From Mantis religiosa (lineage: Eukaryota > Arthropoda > Insecta > Mantodea > Mantidae): a stretch of 64,000 bases of DNA. The translations under genes were made by a program, and so were the position numbers. The first letter of the stretch is position 1, and each line of letters starts with the position of its first letter. The stretch covers positions 19,265,229 to 19,329,228 of the forward strand of contig CM060950.1 of the NCBI GenBank assembly GCA_030765055.1. Reading direction: 5' to 3'. Shown here piece after piece: positions 22,854-35,500 of this stretch. The notes beneath the pieces are model-generated. The model was not told the DNA's origin and searched no databases. It saw only the letters and a list, made by a program, of their open reading frames with translations.

Positions 22854-23598
22854 CTTTTGGTCATAATGTTGATACCGAAATTAAGGGATGCAATGCATAA
22901 GGAATCGTAATGGATTTCAAAGGAATCTTGTATCTTTGGGAAACGCGTGCACGTGCAGTTGAGTCGAGTAGCAACTGGGTTAAATGGTTGTTTCAACAAA
23001 AGAAACGTAAGAAACAATGTTCTTAGCAGGGTTATAAAGGGTAAACACTTGACTCTGTTTGAAAAGGTGTTCTTCGGACTCTTAATAATGGCATGACCGA
23101 GACTAGTAATCACAATGGACAAAATAGTCACAAAGGGAATTTTTGTGTGAAAAGACAGGGCTTCAGAAGTGAAAGTTACACACCCATGCACAGCTGTATA
23201 TAGTGTGAGGACAGACAGTCCACGGCGTGAAGCCGATTAAGGCAGTTCTCTTTTTCTGTCTTGGTCGAAGGCAGATCAGAACCAGAGGAAAGATAGTTGT
23301 CGGTTCATACGTAACGAATTAAGTATTATCGAGTAATAAGCGTTCCACCTTCAGTCACTCTAAACAGTGATATTGGTAACCGTTGGTCGGCAACTTCGAG
23401 TTTGATGTGATGATAAAAAGAAGCAGTCATTAAATCAGTTTGAAACGGGCATTTTAGTGTCATTAGAACCATCCTTACTCATACATATCCACGCATACCC
23501 TGAGAGAAACCTCATTGTTCAACCCTGAGCTACCCATATTATTCGTTACAAACTGTAGCGTCAACGTGGAACTGTGCGCCACCCTTTTTATTTGCTGC
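22854..23598. repeat. repeat Z, copy 2 (inside the MULE relic)
   Basis: Homologous to 7414-8070. It interrupts the MULE transposase between the GLTFK and PKAIFID segments. The minus-strand stretch HTKIPFVTILSIVI / SLGHAIIK is again open and nearly identical to copy 1. Edges are set by where the transposase stops and resumes. No clear terminal repeats or target duplication seen. Confidence 0.65.
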
Positions 23599-23830
23599 TT
23601 AAATGTTAAGCCAATTGTCCCACAATGGGTTACAATATGACGGAACATTTTTACATATGTATCAATGGCCTTATCTGGCAGCAGAAAGAATGCAAGTGGC
23701 ACATAAACATCAGTTACTAATGCATGAATAGTGAACAATTGTGTGTAAAACTTGGGACAGCGAAACTTGTAAGCATCAACGACAAAAAGTGATTTATTTT
23801 TGTCACTAACCATCGCTTTCATACTGGCTC
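23599..23830 (-). pseudogene. MULE-type transposase remnant, N-terminal catalytic part
   Basis: FVVDAYKFRCPKFYTQLFTI followed by YVPLAFFLLPDK and YVKMFRHIV. The segment V-D-x-x-x-K-x-x-P-x-F-x-x-Q-L-F-T-I holds the first catalytic aspartate in this family. The zinc-finger N-terminus is not recognised upstream. Confidence 0.7.
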
Positions 23831-24052
23831 ATTCACTATCTGTTCACAGCTATGCTTACTTACTGTACACTGATATATCATATTGGTGCATCATTAACAG
23901 GGAGCGGGCTTTTAGTAGGAAATTATACTTTATGTCACGCTAGTTTAAACCTTGCTGTAAACAACAAGGCGGAGCTGATTTTAACTCGCCACGTGCTAGA
24001 CGCTACATGCACACACATAAAATTTGCAACACAAGCAGTATACATAGCAGCG

Positions 24053-25035
24053 CTAACTTCTAGACAATAAATAGAGTTGGGTTACACATTCACTTATTAT
24101 ATCTATGAGTTGGCTCATTTCTGAAAAAAAATCATGAACTTTACTGCGGATAGCACTTTTCGTAAAATTGTCGTATTTCTCCACGCGCTGTTTGTATTTA
24201 CGCGATTTTTCCGATGTTCTTAGAGTTCCGGATGCTTGCTGTTCCATTCTAACACTATGTACACTACTTGGCGGAAACATCAAGATGATCACCAGTTTCT
24301 TTCTCAATGTTTTTATAAACGATTCCAGGTTTCTTTCTTTAAGCAGCGTGAAACAATGCGTGATCATTCACCTCTCGCCACTTTTTAAAGGTTTGTCTCG
24401 ATTGTGTTTCATTTCGGCTGAAGCACCGCCCTGCTCCATAATGAAAAGCTTACTGATTTTAAATTGTATTGCATAAGTGTTCTTGGGTTTGTGAGGTACG
24501 CGAGATGTACAGGAAATACAGCGCTAAATATCAGAAGCAAATCCACACTATAAACAATAACATCTTTATCAGCATTCAACTCGATACAGACCTCGTTCTG
24601 CGAGAGAGCTGCCTGGTACAGGAGTGCAAAAATATTATATAATAGCAGTGTCCTTTAGTAATTATTAAATAAAATGCAGCTTAATATAACATAAGTTAAT
24701 AGTGTGTATAACTTCACCTGTCTTCTGTCTAATCTGTATATAGTATACAGAACACATCTATGTGGTATGTGAAGCAGAAAGATAAAATGTGGGGCTATTA
24801 CGTTTTTAAGAATCGAAACATTTCCATACTTTTCTCTCTCCGAAATTAGGTCGCACAGAGTAGTGATCAGAAAACTACTGACAGTACTGTACTTAAAAGA
24901 GGGGTTTATCGTATCCAAACAAATAAAAGAAAACGACCATTAACTTCGCTAAACCAATCAACAGCTTGACCGTTTTTTGTCCCAATATCTCTGTCTCTGT
25001 CTCTCTTCCCACCCAGATGTTTACAGCAGGATTAA
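24053..25035. repeat. repeat W, copy 1 (about 0.95 kb)
   Basis: Matches 39958-40945 in the same orientation with high similarity along almost all of its length, from CTTCTAGACAATAAA to the pyrimidine-rich CTCTGTCTCT segment. On the minus strand it carries a transposase-like fragment (24100-24367). Flanks of the two copies differ, so it is a dispersed repeat and not a tandem duplication. Confidence 0.85.
24100..24367 (-). pseudogene. fragment of DDE-transposase-like protein inside repeat W
   Basis: Readable text is FPPSSVHSVRMEQQASGTL, KSRKYKQRVEKYDNFTKSA and IRSKVHDFF with FRNEPT in the next frame. The pattern D-D-F-x-K-x-A-I-R-R-x-V-H-x-F-x-x-x-x-E-x-P-T is one I associate with the N-terminal part of arthropod transposase-like proteins that precedes a DDE domain. 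It is also readable in copy 2 (about 40035-40290) with shifts. Function cannot be assigned further. Confidence 0.45.
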
Positions 25036-25835
25036 ACTAGGTTGAGACAGATTATAAGTTAACAGTGCACCGACCAGAGACAATGGAAGCACGGCGACCT
25101 TGACAGCACATCCTGTTTCAAATGTAGGAGCAACAGGATTCAGGAGTAGCAAAGACTAGCATATAAGTAATAAAAAGTATTTCGATTCACGTGACGGTTT
25201 CGTCATTTGTAAATAAATATTTCGTGCCAAATTCCTTAACAAACAACGGCAACTGCGATGATGATTTTGATGACTGAATATTCGTGGCTTTCGGCATGTT
25301 GTATTGGCTCTCTTGTTCTGGCCTCTCGATATGCAGCGAACAGAATAAATGACTTGTGTAGCGGTGAGCCTGTCTGTCCCTCAGACCTCACGCTACCTGA
25401 CCTCTATACTGCGTACTGTTAATACAATTCCTCTGTTTACTTACCAAAACGCATCTCCTCGATCATCGCATTCAGGTACTCCAAGAAGTAGTCGTCTAAT
25501 CATAGCACATAGAATATAACAAGCACATCAGGAAAAATATGGACAAGAAACGAACAGTAACTATTTCCTTACACCGTTTGATATCTGATTTAAAAATAAA
25601 ACACAATTTGGGCTCAAATATTCCGTAATTAGTGCACAGTTCTAGGTTATTTAAAATGATGTCCCATTTGATGTCAAACAAGTATTCGTCTAGAAGATCG
25701 TCAAGATCGTCAAGATCGTCAAGATCTCAGGTATGATGCCACGCTGACACACACCCCTTCCCTTTTCTTATGTAGTTGTGTTTCATTCTGACAGTTCCAT
25801 CTGTTTTCAAAGCCTTTGACTGCTATTTAAGCTAC
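25036..25835. other. unassigned; short 9-bp tandem repeat
   Basis: No gene recognised. At 25693-25727 the unit AAGATCGTC is repeated about four times. Confidence 0.5.
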
Positions 25836-26856
25836 ATGGGTCGAAAACGTCGCGAAACTACGACAGAAGAGAGAGAAATTTGCATGAGGTTACTTAAAAG
25901 AGGAAAATCTTTTCAAGAAATTGGAGAAACCATTGGAAGACCTACTAGTACAGTGAAGACTCTTATACACAGGTTTGATCAGAGCAAAACTTACTAAAAT
26001 CAATCAAGAAGCGGTCGTCCTGCAGTTCTATCCGAGACGGAGAAACGACAGTTACTTAGAGAAGTCAAGAAAAGTCCTAAACTAAGTGATCCAAAACTTG
26101 CTATTGGAGTTCAAACACACACAGGAAAGTCCGTTTTAGCGTAAACTATAAGAAACGTGCTTTATGAAGATGAGTATGGAGGCCGAACAGCCCGTAGAAA
26201 ACCATACATCAGTAAAATCAACAGAAAGAAGCGAGTTGCTTTTGCTAAAGAACCTAAATACGTTGGGTTTGATTTCTGGAAGAAGGTTGTATTTACTAAC
26301 GAGAGTCAGTTTGAGCTTTAAGTCAATAGTGCGAGTAATAGTGTGGAGATAAAAGAATTGTGAGCTTGAGGAGAAAAATATAACAGCTTCAGTTAAATAT
26401 GGAGGCGGTTCAGTACTTGTCTGGGGCTGCACGAGTGCAAATGGTGTGGAGGATTTGTTTTTATTGATGGAATTATGAACCATAAGGTTTATATAAACAT
26501 TCCGAAAACACATTTGTCCAGAAGTGTGAATAACATGGGTCTTTCTGAGGATTATATTTTCACACGAGATAATGATCCAAAACACACAGCTCTAGATGCA
26601 AGGCTATGATTGTTGTATAATACTCCACGATGGATGCTGACACCACCGCAATCCCCAGACATGAATCCAATAGACGTGTGGAGTATACTGGACAAAACTA
26701 TTAGCAATCATCAGATATCTAATATAAAGGATATAAGAACGCTTTACTAGAGGAATGGCGTAAAATTTCAGTGGAAACAACACAATCTTTGGTGAAATCC
26801 ATGCAAAGGAGAATGCAAGAGATTATAAAGAGGAATGGAGGGCCTACTAAGTACTA
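25836..26856 (+). pseudogene. Tc1-like transposase, decayed
   Basis: The N-terminus MGRKRRETTTEEREICMRLL with GKSFQEIGETIGRPTSTVK is a paired-type helix-turn-helix. RSGRPAVLSETEKRQLLREV is the second half with the GRPR-like linker. The catalytic domain shows VVFTNESQFEL (first D replaced by N), TRDNDPKHTA (second D) and TPPQSPDMNPID (third catalytic region), then WSILDKTI and a GGPTKY end. Several stops and frameshifts interrupt it. Terminal inverted repeats were not recognised in the flanks. Confidence 0.88.
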
Positions 26857-28747
26857 ACCGTAACATTCTACACCATTTTCAGTATGCAGACGAATACTTA
26901 TTTTGCATCCTATATGGTATATCTTTATTTCTGAATGTTTAACTATGTTTATGTGAATAGATACTATGCGTTTGTTTATTGTATTCCCTTTTTCACTAAC
27001 CAATAAATAAGAGTGTCCCTGCTGTTCTTTATTAGGATGATTTTCCACTATCCATACATCCTTAAATACATACTCATGCATAATGAGGTGGTCCAGCCCG
27101 TTGAGGACCACGTCCTGCTCTCCCTTGTGCTCGACGCCTCACAATTAAGGATAGGTGGCGTGAGGAGGTTAAGGAAAGGGTGGTTGTAGTCGGTTCGAGG
27201 TGACATGTAGCTCCCGCATGAGGGCTCTCATCTGGACTTCAGGAGTGGGTGCGTCCTGACAGGTTGTGGGTTAATGATGACACCTCGAACCTGGTCGATG
27301 GAAGTTTATTGTTGTCCTTGGGTTCCTACGCTCGCCACCGTAAAGTCGTCGTCGGTGTGGTTATTGAGTCAAGCGTCACTGTCTATATTGCGCTGCGAAG
27401 CACAGAGGCAGTAGCACTGCGTAGTCGGATTGGATATACTTATCGTCCTCACAATACATTACTCGTTGGGCTAACTCTCACTGGAGAGATTGTTAAACAT
27501 TGCGCTTGGTCTCTGTGCATAGCGCGGGAGTTCAGTTCTTAGGCGGCGCCGAATACGCGTCCGACTTACGCAGCACTCAGGACCGAAGTGCCCTTACCAA
27601 CAAAACCTAGTTTCCGCCATCCCACTCTAGATATTTCTCGGAGTTTGCAAAATCACATGACCAAACATCAAATTGCTATTGGCTTTTAAGTATCCCCCAC
27701 TTGATATCAGTGTTGAAAATTTCCAGTTTTGGACCTAGCACCAGAGACGCTTTCTCTAACGGTCCGCGTGCAAAAATTTATGCTAAGACGGGAATCTTTC
27801 GAAATCTTAAAGCCTGTTGTCAGAGGCATGCGTGGGATTTTGACAATGGGTAGCTTTCCCACTGAGAGGCGCCAAATTTTCCTTGAGGGCGAAACGAACA
27901 ATACAGTAGGGATGTTTGTTTACAGTGGTTACAAAGGGAGTTTACTGACCTTCGTAGAGTGGCCTTGTCACTGCGGCGGTCTCCGGGGTATATGCTAGCA
28001 TTATGGCATATGTCTGTTCTGTTATACGTCATTTATTTATATTTGTAAATCTATCATTTATTTATATTTATTCGTTGGTGTCAATGTCTTTCTGGTATCA
28101 GGTTATATGTCGTGTCAGTGTTCTTAGGTGACAGGGACTGCTTCAATTAGACGAATACTTTTTGGAGTAACTGTATATCCCTTGACTTCAGAGCGCTGAA
28201 GTGCAACCGGTATAGCCAATCATAGCGTACTCAATTTACCGCATGGATTAAACAGTTTGAGACTCAACTTACCGCTTAAAGGATCGCAAACAACTACTTG
28301 TGGACTCGATTTACCTATCCCCAACCTCCTAGAGGTGACTCCTGGGTAATGCTAATAGGTTGCAAAGGAAACCGGAGAAGTAACACTTAGCTGCACGGAA
28401 GTCAAGCGATTTTAGCGGAACTCAAGATTACCGGTTTGTTTACCTGACAGGTAGAAAGAGGAAGGGGTGAATGTAGGGGTAAAGCATTTAACACTTTAGA
28501 TGCTCATCTTGTCGGCCCTGGAGTAGGTAATTAGGAATTCGTCAATCAAAAACAACGAAATAGCGAACACTGTAGACCCCAGATACTCCGACAGTGCTAC
28601 GAACTTAGAGGTCAGGCTATTGAGTCTTGTCAATGTGTGTTCGAGGAGGCAAACGACCCTCTGGAGCTTCCAATATAAATCCAGGAAGTTTAAGATTATT
28701 TTCTCTGTGTAGGGTTAAACTTAAATTAAAGTGATGTAAGTTAGGGT
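26857..28747. other. unassigned
   Basis: A moderately GC-richer stretch at 27080-27600 may be a repeat, but no partner is in the window. Open stretches at 27249-27542 and 27707-28032 overlap on both strands and show no motif. Confidence 0.4.
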
Positions 28748-28777
28748 TTGAACACACACACACACAAACACACACAT

Positions 28778-28864
<87 letters not shown>
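28748..28864. repeat. (CA)n microsatellite, imperfect
   Basis: About 115 bp of CA repeats with occasional CAAA and CATA interruptions in the left half and a pure run at the right. Confidence 0.98.
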
Positions 28865-28870
<6 letters not shown>

Positions 28871-29179
28871 GAAGCTAGTTTAACATAATTTCTAACTTAA
28901 ATCTTTCTTCTGGTGAGTTGAAATATATTTAAACTAAACTTTAAAATAGTACAATATACAATAGTGATGGTTTCCACGTGTGAAAGCCCTTTTTTCTTCG
29001 GTTTTGTTTCACGCATTTCATTGGCCAAGAGCCATGCTTATAAAAATGTAGAAATGCTGTTAACATTTTAATGGATTTGGTTAAAGTAATTACAAAGATT
29101 AAACGAATTATCTGAGGCATGAATCGTTCTCACAAGAGCAAATCTTTTCAAAAATGCAATGAAGATCAATTTTAATCTA

Positions 29180-30127
29180 CGGGTTGTTTCAAAACGACAC
29201 CGAACGATTATAGCCGTTGCGTAGTTTATAACTTAACTAGTCCGAATTTCGGTATCGCAGCTTAATATGTGCATAATTTTATGCAACATGAAATACTACA
29301 TGATTTTGTGATTAGGCAGCGCAGGAACCACTGGTGTGCGAACCTCAAAAGATGTTATTGGGACGCACCGGCCCCGAAAACGAAAGCATTACGCCTTGCT
29401 CGTTATCAGGGATCCTAGGCTACCTTTCATGCAATGGAAAAAAGGGCAGTTATTTGCGTGAAAATCGATAATGAGTCGGAGATTTCCAAGGTTGCTCATT
29501 TTGCTATGATTTAATTGCACAACACTTTCAACCAGTTACTGTAAAATCAACAGCTTCCTTTTCAATTAGAAAAGCTTTATTTAGTATTATTGAATACAGT
29601 GAAATAATATGCATGTCTCATTGTATAAGGCATTTAATTTTGATTAACTTTATCTACAGTTCTTTGATATTGTTCTCTGTTCTTTTCATCATTTAATTCT
29701 TCCAACCTCAATTTCAATAATATTAACTTCCCTCTAAAATGTTTAAGTTGCATATGTCCACCAGTTTATGTGCGGTCATGGACTGTTATAACGGAATGTT
29801 GTTAAACACTCATAAACAATAATTAAGCAATAGCTTCTTTATTGCGGTTTCGTAAGCCAAAGAAATTCTGAATAGTAGCAAGTTACTGCGGAGTATGCCG
29901 GTGTGTTTACAAACAGCTGCAGCACGCGGTACGGCGTGTGACCTTTACCTGCAAACTCCGTCAGCGTGAAGCACGCGTCGTTCTTGTCACTGCCTAATCC
30001 ACACTCATTCTAGAGCGTTTTTATGCGGCTCTATTGGCGGCAAAACTGTCTATATGTGTCACATAGAAGCTGAGAAGCTTAACCGCTACTTCTATATGTT
30101 CGTTTGGTATCGTTTTGAAACACCCGG
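29180..30127 (+). mobile_element. TIR element family X, copy 1 (uninterrupted, 948 bp)
   Basis: Ends are CGGGTTGTTTCAAAACGA and, on the other strand, CCGGGTGTTTCAAAACGA, flanked by TA at 29178-29179 and 30128-30129. This suggests Tc1/mariner-type integration. No transposase frame is present, so it is non-autonomous. Three more copies lie at 48646, 54858 (reversed) and 61331. This copy shows the full uninterrupted layout and can be used as the reference. Confidence 0.88.
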
Positions 30128-30240
30128 TATATTTGATTGCCTAAATATGTTACAAATATGTTCTTGCATAATATTGAAATTTAGAGTAATAAAACTAAGA
30201 ATGAATGAATAGTGTTGTTTCATCTGAAACGGATAAATAT

Positions 30241-30671
30241 TGTGGCTTTGTGGGTTCATAGAATTAAAAGTCCAAGTTGCAAAAATTCAAAATGCTCTTT
30301 ATTTCCGTAGAAACACTCTTTGGTCAAACCTTACAGTAACAGAATTACGTAACATACACAAATACAATCTTCCAATGTAGTTGACAACAAACAAAAGCGT
30401 ACACTTTCAAAACACAATTGCAGATACACGATACCGAGTTCCGATTACACTCATCTCGACTCCGTTGACGACTATCTGATAAACTAGACACAGCTTCTTT
30501 TATACGACCATTCTTGATTCCAGACGGTTGTAGAAGGTTCTCTATCAATCAAGATGTTACTAGAAGTTTCCAGTTATTTATCTTTATTTGTTTCGGCAAG
30601 CTCTTTATCTCTGCACTGCAGTATCTGTCCCTTAACCCTTTGTGCGCCTGGCTCCAACAATGCTCGCGACA
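30241..30671 (-). mobile_element. solo LTR, copy 1
   Basis: Begins TGTGGCTTTGTGG and ends GCGACA (TG...CA on either strand), with 4-bp target duplication ATAT on both sides (30237-30240, 30672-30675). On the minus strand an AATAAA lies about 60 bp from the LTR's 3' edge, as expected for a polyadenylation signal. It is related to the LTRs at 49519, 51792 and 58838. No internal retrotransposon sequence is adjacent, so it is probably a product of LTR-LTR recombination. Confidence 0.8.
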
Positions 30672-30675
30672 ATAT

Positions 30676-31467
30676 TGTGTGTCAGGCATTTTGCTGATTA
30701 ATGCTGATTGGAAATGCATGTATCCCCCACCGTAAGCAAAATGCATATTAATAAAGATGTAATGGAAAGTGTATAATGATCTTGAATTTCACTTAAAACA
30801 GATTTTAAGAGAAAACAAACTTGAGCATAGAGTTTATTATTAAATATATTTTATATGTCACACATGTTATATTTACTATCAAAGGATACGAAGTGTAAGA
30901 GAACTTGAATATATTCTTTATCTGTTATTCAGGGCAAGCCAAAAAAATGTAAGTTAATATTTACTATAAACAGTCCAGTGGCGTCCGTTTTTCGATACTT
31001 CAAGTCATATGAGAAAGCTTTTATTCATGATTAATTCATGCATATGCGATGTACAGAATTAACTCCTCAGTTAAAACGTTATAACTGAATTTTACAGCAC
31101 AAATATCACTTTCTCTCTCCCTCTAACTCTCTCTGCATAAAGAGAGGGAAAGTAAAATCAATGTTACTCTCTAGCATCCGTCAAAGTACCAAAATTTATT
31201 ATGATTGACCAACAGCCCGTCGGTTAGTCAGTAATTCAGTGTGACCAACCTCAGTTTAAATTAATCTGTGGTTTAAATTAAATGAGGACCACTAACTCAG
31301 TGGGAAAACAGACCTGATTGCTAATATTCAACGGCTGTAGATTCTGTCGAGTTAAAACCATTTTGGAGATGACCCCTGGTGAACCAGTATCGCTTGGGTC
31401 TCCTCATTTCTTGTTTCCCTCCATTCTATCTGATTGGTCATTTGCAGTTTTGCCTGTATTGCGCACA
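30676..31467. other. unassigned AT-rich stretch
   Basis: A CT-rich patch (CTCTCTCCCTCTAACTCTC) lies near 31113. No gene or repeat partner seen. Confidence 0.45.
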
Positions 31468-31678
31468 TTTTTTTTAATTTACGTCCTCCAAAGCTGTCAT
31501 TTCGAACGATGAATAAAATAGGTGAAATGATGCTCAAATGAGCCCAGGTTCCATAGAGCTTAGCATTACCTGACATTCATCTTTCAGTTTAAGGGAAAAT
31601 CCCGGGAAAACTCTATCCTGACCGAGTTTCGAACTCTGGGCCTCTTGAACGTGAGGCAGACAAGCTACAGAGGCGGGC
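31468..31678 (-). repeat. SINE-B copy
   Basis: The minus strand starts GCCCGCCTCTGTAGC, has CACGTTCAAGAGGCCC and box B GAGTTCGAAACTCGG, and ends GGAGGACGTAAATT with an A-rich tail. A short deletion shortens the head. Confidence 0.85.
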
Positions 31679-31904
31679 ATCAAAGCAGTATAGTCATACA
31701 GGAAATATTTGAATTTATACAGGGTGTTCATTTTTATCTGTAATTTTGCCGCTCAAAATTTGACGTCATCAATAGCATCGTTTTCTTTTATTAACAAGAA
31801 AGAGAAAGAGGACAGGAGGAGAGAAAGAAAAGGCAACAAGAGAAGTTCAGGATGGTGAAGGGGAGACGGTCAGGTAAATAGCGGAGTTCTACAAAAACAC
31901 CAAT
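31679..31904. other. unassigned
   Basis: Contains ATACAGGGTGTTCATTTTT at 31720, similar in style to a terminal repeat, but no opposite end was found. A purine-rich patch follows at 31790-31860. Confidence 0.35.
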
Positions 31905-31937
31905 TCAGCTGTCCAAAATTTCACTGTGGTAAATAAT
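31905..31937 (-). mobile_element. mariner M2c, fragment left of a LINE insertion
   Basis: Matches M2 transposase sequence around FTTVKFW (minus strand). It breaks at about 31937 where LINE tail sequence begins, and resumes at 33089. Confidence 0.75.
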
Positions 31938-32040
31938 AAGATAAGATGAAATAAGATACTTTTATTTATCCTTTGAATACAATGATTTAAAGGACACGTC
32001 AATTCCAATTTTATATACATATATACATAGTTTTATCTTT

Positions 32041-33088
<1,048 letters not shown>

Positions 33089-33367
33089 ACAGGGTCCCCA
33101 TACACAGAATCCAAGTCATCTTTGATTTTCGTTGGCGTATTGCCTTTCAAAAGCAAATATTTAATGACAGCTCGATACTCGATTTTGTCCATTTTCATAA
33201 AAACACATGAACTCACTCAAACGACTGTTAACATAACAACTGAGCGTCCAAAATGGCTGAAACTTTGGTGAGTAATTATCAAAAGATTAACAACGAAATA
33301 CACTAGCTTTTATTTATGAGTGTTGCCCTCTTCATGTTGAGGTCGTAAACTTTTCAGACCACCCTCG
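33089..33367 (-). mobile_element. mariner M2c, 5' terminal part
   Basis: Contains the start of the M2 transposase on the minus strand (ending in CATTTTCATAAAAACAC at the ATG) and the 5' terminal inverted repeat, CGAGGGTGGTCTGAAAAGTT on the minus strand, ending at 33367 with TA following. The rest of the element is the piece at 31905; everything beyond is missing. Confidence 0.85.
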
Positions 33368-33369
33368 TA

Positions 33370-33910
33370 TATGGCTACTGCTTAATAAGATTGTCAAATG
33401 GAGAGAATTGTATGCTTGTGAGGGTTGAATAAAACAAAGTTAAAGTATAGAAATTATGCAAAGTTAAAATGACTTCAAGATGTAGTTTAAGCGTGGATAT
33501 AGCAGTAGCGTACGTTTCAGACGCGAATTCCAAGGTAAGCTCAAACCACTGTGGAAGTGACCGCTTATTAAGGCGACCGCTTGCTACTTTTTCTTTCGTG
33601 GAAAAAAAGTAAAATTGTAATGGGTATGATGTACAAGCACGGCAGACCTACGTAACCACCCACCAGAAACCGTGTGTCCGTCACTTCAGCAGTAATATTT
33701 ATGACTGGATTTGTAAATATGAGGTACTGAATAATCTTTTCTGTTGGCCTTGTTTATTGTTTTCGCACAAAAACAATTGCAGAATGACCGATTTTAGTGA
33801 TTTTAAAGACGTTTACAGATTCAATAAACGGCTTATGAACTCGGCTAATCTCACTGAATGTGAAAAAGAACTACACCTATTTGGAAGGGGGCGGAAGGAT
33901 AGAATTTTCT
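33370..33910. other. unassigned AT-rich stretch
   Basis: No gene, terminal repeat or partner copy recognised. Confidence 0.45.
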
Positions 33911-33978
33911 CACAGTGAATGATCATAATTTTTTTGGTCATAATTTTTTGCGCTAAAATTCAAACTTATTATATTCTG
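33911..33978 (+). mobile_element. mariner M1d 5' end, left of SINE-A insertion
   Basis: Matches the untranslated 5' end of M1a (GATCATAATTTTTTTGGTCA, then GCGCTAAAATTCAAACTTA). It is interrupted by the fold-back SINE-A unit and continues at 34344-34370. The terminal repeat itself is eroded. Confidence 0.8.
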
Positions 33979-34330
33979 AAAGGGTAGAGCCAGACTGAAA
34001 AATTCAATGCCATAGCCGGGAGTTGAACCACGGATCTTCTGGTTTCCGTCCAGCCGCTCTAACCATTTGAGCAACTATGCCCAACGTGCCAACATGACAT
34101 TAAATTCTCCAACTGACTCGTGTTTCTCCCGGTAAACCACTAGGAGTTCTCATAAACACTTGAGACAACTACCACGTTGGTCATAGTAGCTCAAATGGTT
34201 AGAGCGGCTGGACGGAAACCAGAAGATACGTGGTTCAAATCCCGGCTATGGCATTGAATTTTTCAGTCTGGCTCTACCCTTTAATAGTGCGTCCTACACA
34301 TGGCTAGTGTGAAAGAACAATTATTTTCCA
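33979..34330. mobile_element. SINE-A fold-back unit with 13-bp target duplication
   Basis: Flanked by TTATTATATTCTG at 33966-33978 and 34331-34343. The host is mariner M1d, whose sequence reads through on either side. The inserted 352 bp consist of a minus-oriented SINE-A (to about 34172) and a plus-oriented SINE-A (from about 34173), so AAAGGGTAGAGCCAGACTG at the left is mirrored by its complement near 34270. Both halves contain a tRNA-like domain. Confidence 0.88.
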
Positions 34331-34370
34331 TTATTATATTCTGTTAGCTTAATGTGAAACAAACACACGT
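34331..34370 (+). mobile_element. mariner M1d continuation
   Basis: Starts with the second copy of the 13-bp duplication and then GTTAGCTTAATGTGAAACAA, exactly the M1 sequence that should follow 33978. It is cut at 34370 by a SINE-B. Confidence 0.8.
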
Positions 34371-34563
34371 GCCCGCCTCGTTAGCATAGATGGTAGCGTG
34401 TCTGACTCACGTTCAAGAGGTCCCGAGTTCGAATCTCGGTTAGGGTGAGTAATCTGGATAAGATTTTCCGGGGGTTTCCCTTATCCTTAAAGACGAATGT
34501 CGGGTAGCTCTAAGCTCCATGGACCCTGGACACATTTGAGAATCATTTCACCCACTTCATTCA
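34371..34563 (+). repeat. SINE-B copy
   Basis: Complete head (GCCCGCCTCGTTAGCATAG, box B GAGTTCGAATCTCGG) and body up to CCACTTCATTCA. The last portion of the family (GACTTAACGTTGGAGG) is missing. No target duplication recognised. Confidence 0.85.
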
Positions 34564-34767
34564 AAAACCTTGAGGTTTTTAACGCTATTATGTTTATGTG
34601 AAATAGCTCGCACTCATTTCAATTGCTGCGTTATAATGAGAGATACATTGTCCTGAGTAGTACTCAGTGGCAGTACCTGCCTGATCTTAGATATATTTTA
34701 AATTGAATGCCGCTAACTTTGGCACACGTGATCTCAATTTCCGATACTAATTTTAATATATATGCAG

Positions 34768-34843
34768 TTTTTTTAATTTACGTCCTACAACGTTAAGTCA
34801 TATCGGACGATGAATGGAATGGATGAAATGATGCTCAAATGAG
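34768..34843 (-). repeat. SINE-B 3' fragment
   Basis: Holds only the 3' third of the family on the minus strand, from CTCATTTGAGCATCATTTCA to ACGTTGTAGGACGTAAATT and an A-rich tail. It abuts mariner M1c at 34844, so it may be a 5'-truncated insertion into M1c. Confidence 0.8.
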
Positions 34844-35498
34844 TATTCATCAGCAGTGATTACGTTAGAAAGAAACTCCGGATCTTCCTCTAACATCAAC
34901 TTTAACTGCATGCAGACCTGCATGCGAATGTCCTTTTGTTCGGGAATCAACAGTCTTGGAACCCATCGCGCACAAACACGTCGCATATGTAATGTTTCTG
35001 TCACCAATGTGAAGGTGGAACCCAATGAAATGTTCAGTATTTCAGAAAGTGATCTTAAGGTAATTCGTCAATCCTCTCTCACAATGGCAGCAAGAGTGTT
35101 GATGTTTTCTTCCGTAAGAGCAGTAACTGGAGCATTGAGTCCACCTTCCTTTGCAATTGATTGTCTCCCCTCTTTAAACATTCTAAACCACCTACGAGCT
35201 GTGCTCTAGGGAAGAATAGACTCTCCATAGACCTCCTCTAACATTGTGTAGGCCTCAACTGATGATTTGTTGAGACGAACTCAGAATTTCAAAGCCGCAT
35301 ATTGTTCCTCGCGCGTTACCTCCATTGCAGCGGTAGGCCATACTGAACATGTCTGAACTTGCCTGGTTCTCACAGGCAAATTCTAGGAGTACCAACAATG
35401 AAACTACCATGACGTGCTTGTTTCACATTAAGCTAACAGGATACAATAAGACTAAATTTTAGTGCGAAAAATTATGATCATTCTTTATTGAATAGCCG
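34844..35498 (-). mobile_element. mariner M1c, 5' half
   Basis: Minus-strand M1 with the 5' terminal repeat at the right edge (CGGCTATTCAATAAAGAATG on the minus strand, 3 bases shorter than in M1a), followed by TA. It encodes the N-terminal half of the transposase in broken frames, with TETLHMRRVCARWVPRLL and EDPEFLSNVITADE, ending at the first catalytic motif. The 3' half is absent, replaced by SINE-B sequence. Confidence 0.88.
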
Positions 35499-35500
35499 TA

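Noticed and set aside
25693..25727. AAGATCGTC tandem repeat as a functional site
   Set aside because: Only about four units; ordinary slippage is enough to explain it.
27080..27600. GC-richer stretch as a gene or retroposon
   Set aside because: No motif, terminal repeat, target duplication or second copy could be found.
31720..31760. ATACAGGGTGTTCATTTTT as an end of family X
   Set aside because: Similarity to X stops after about 12 bases and no opposite end follows.
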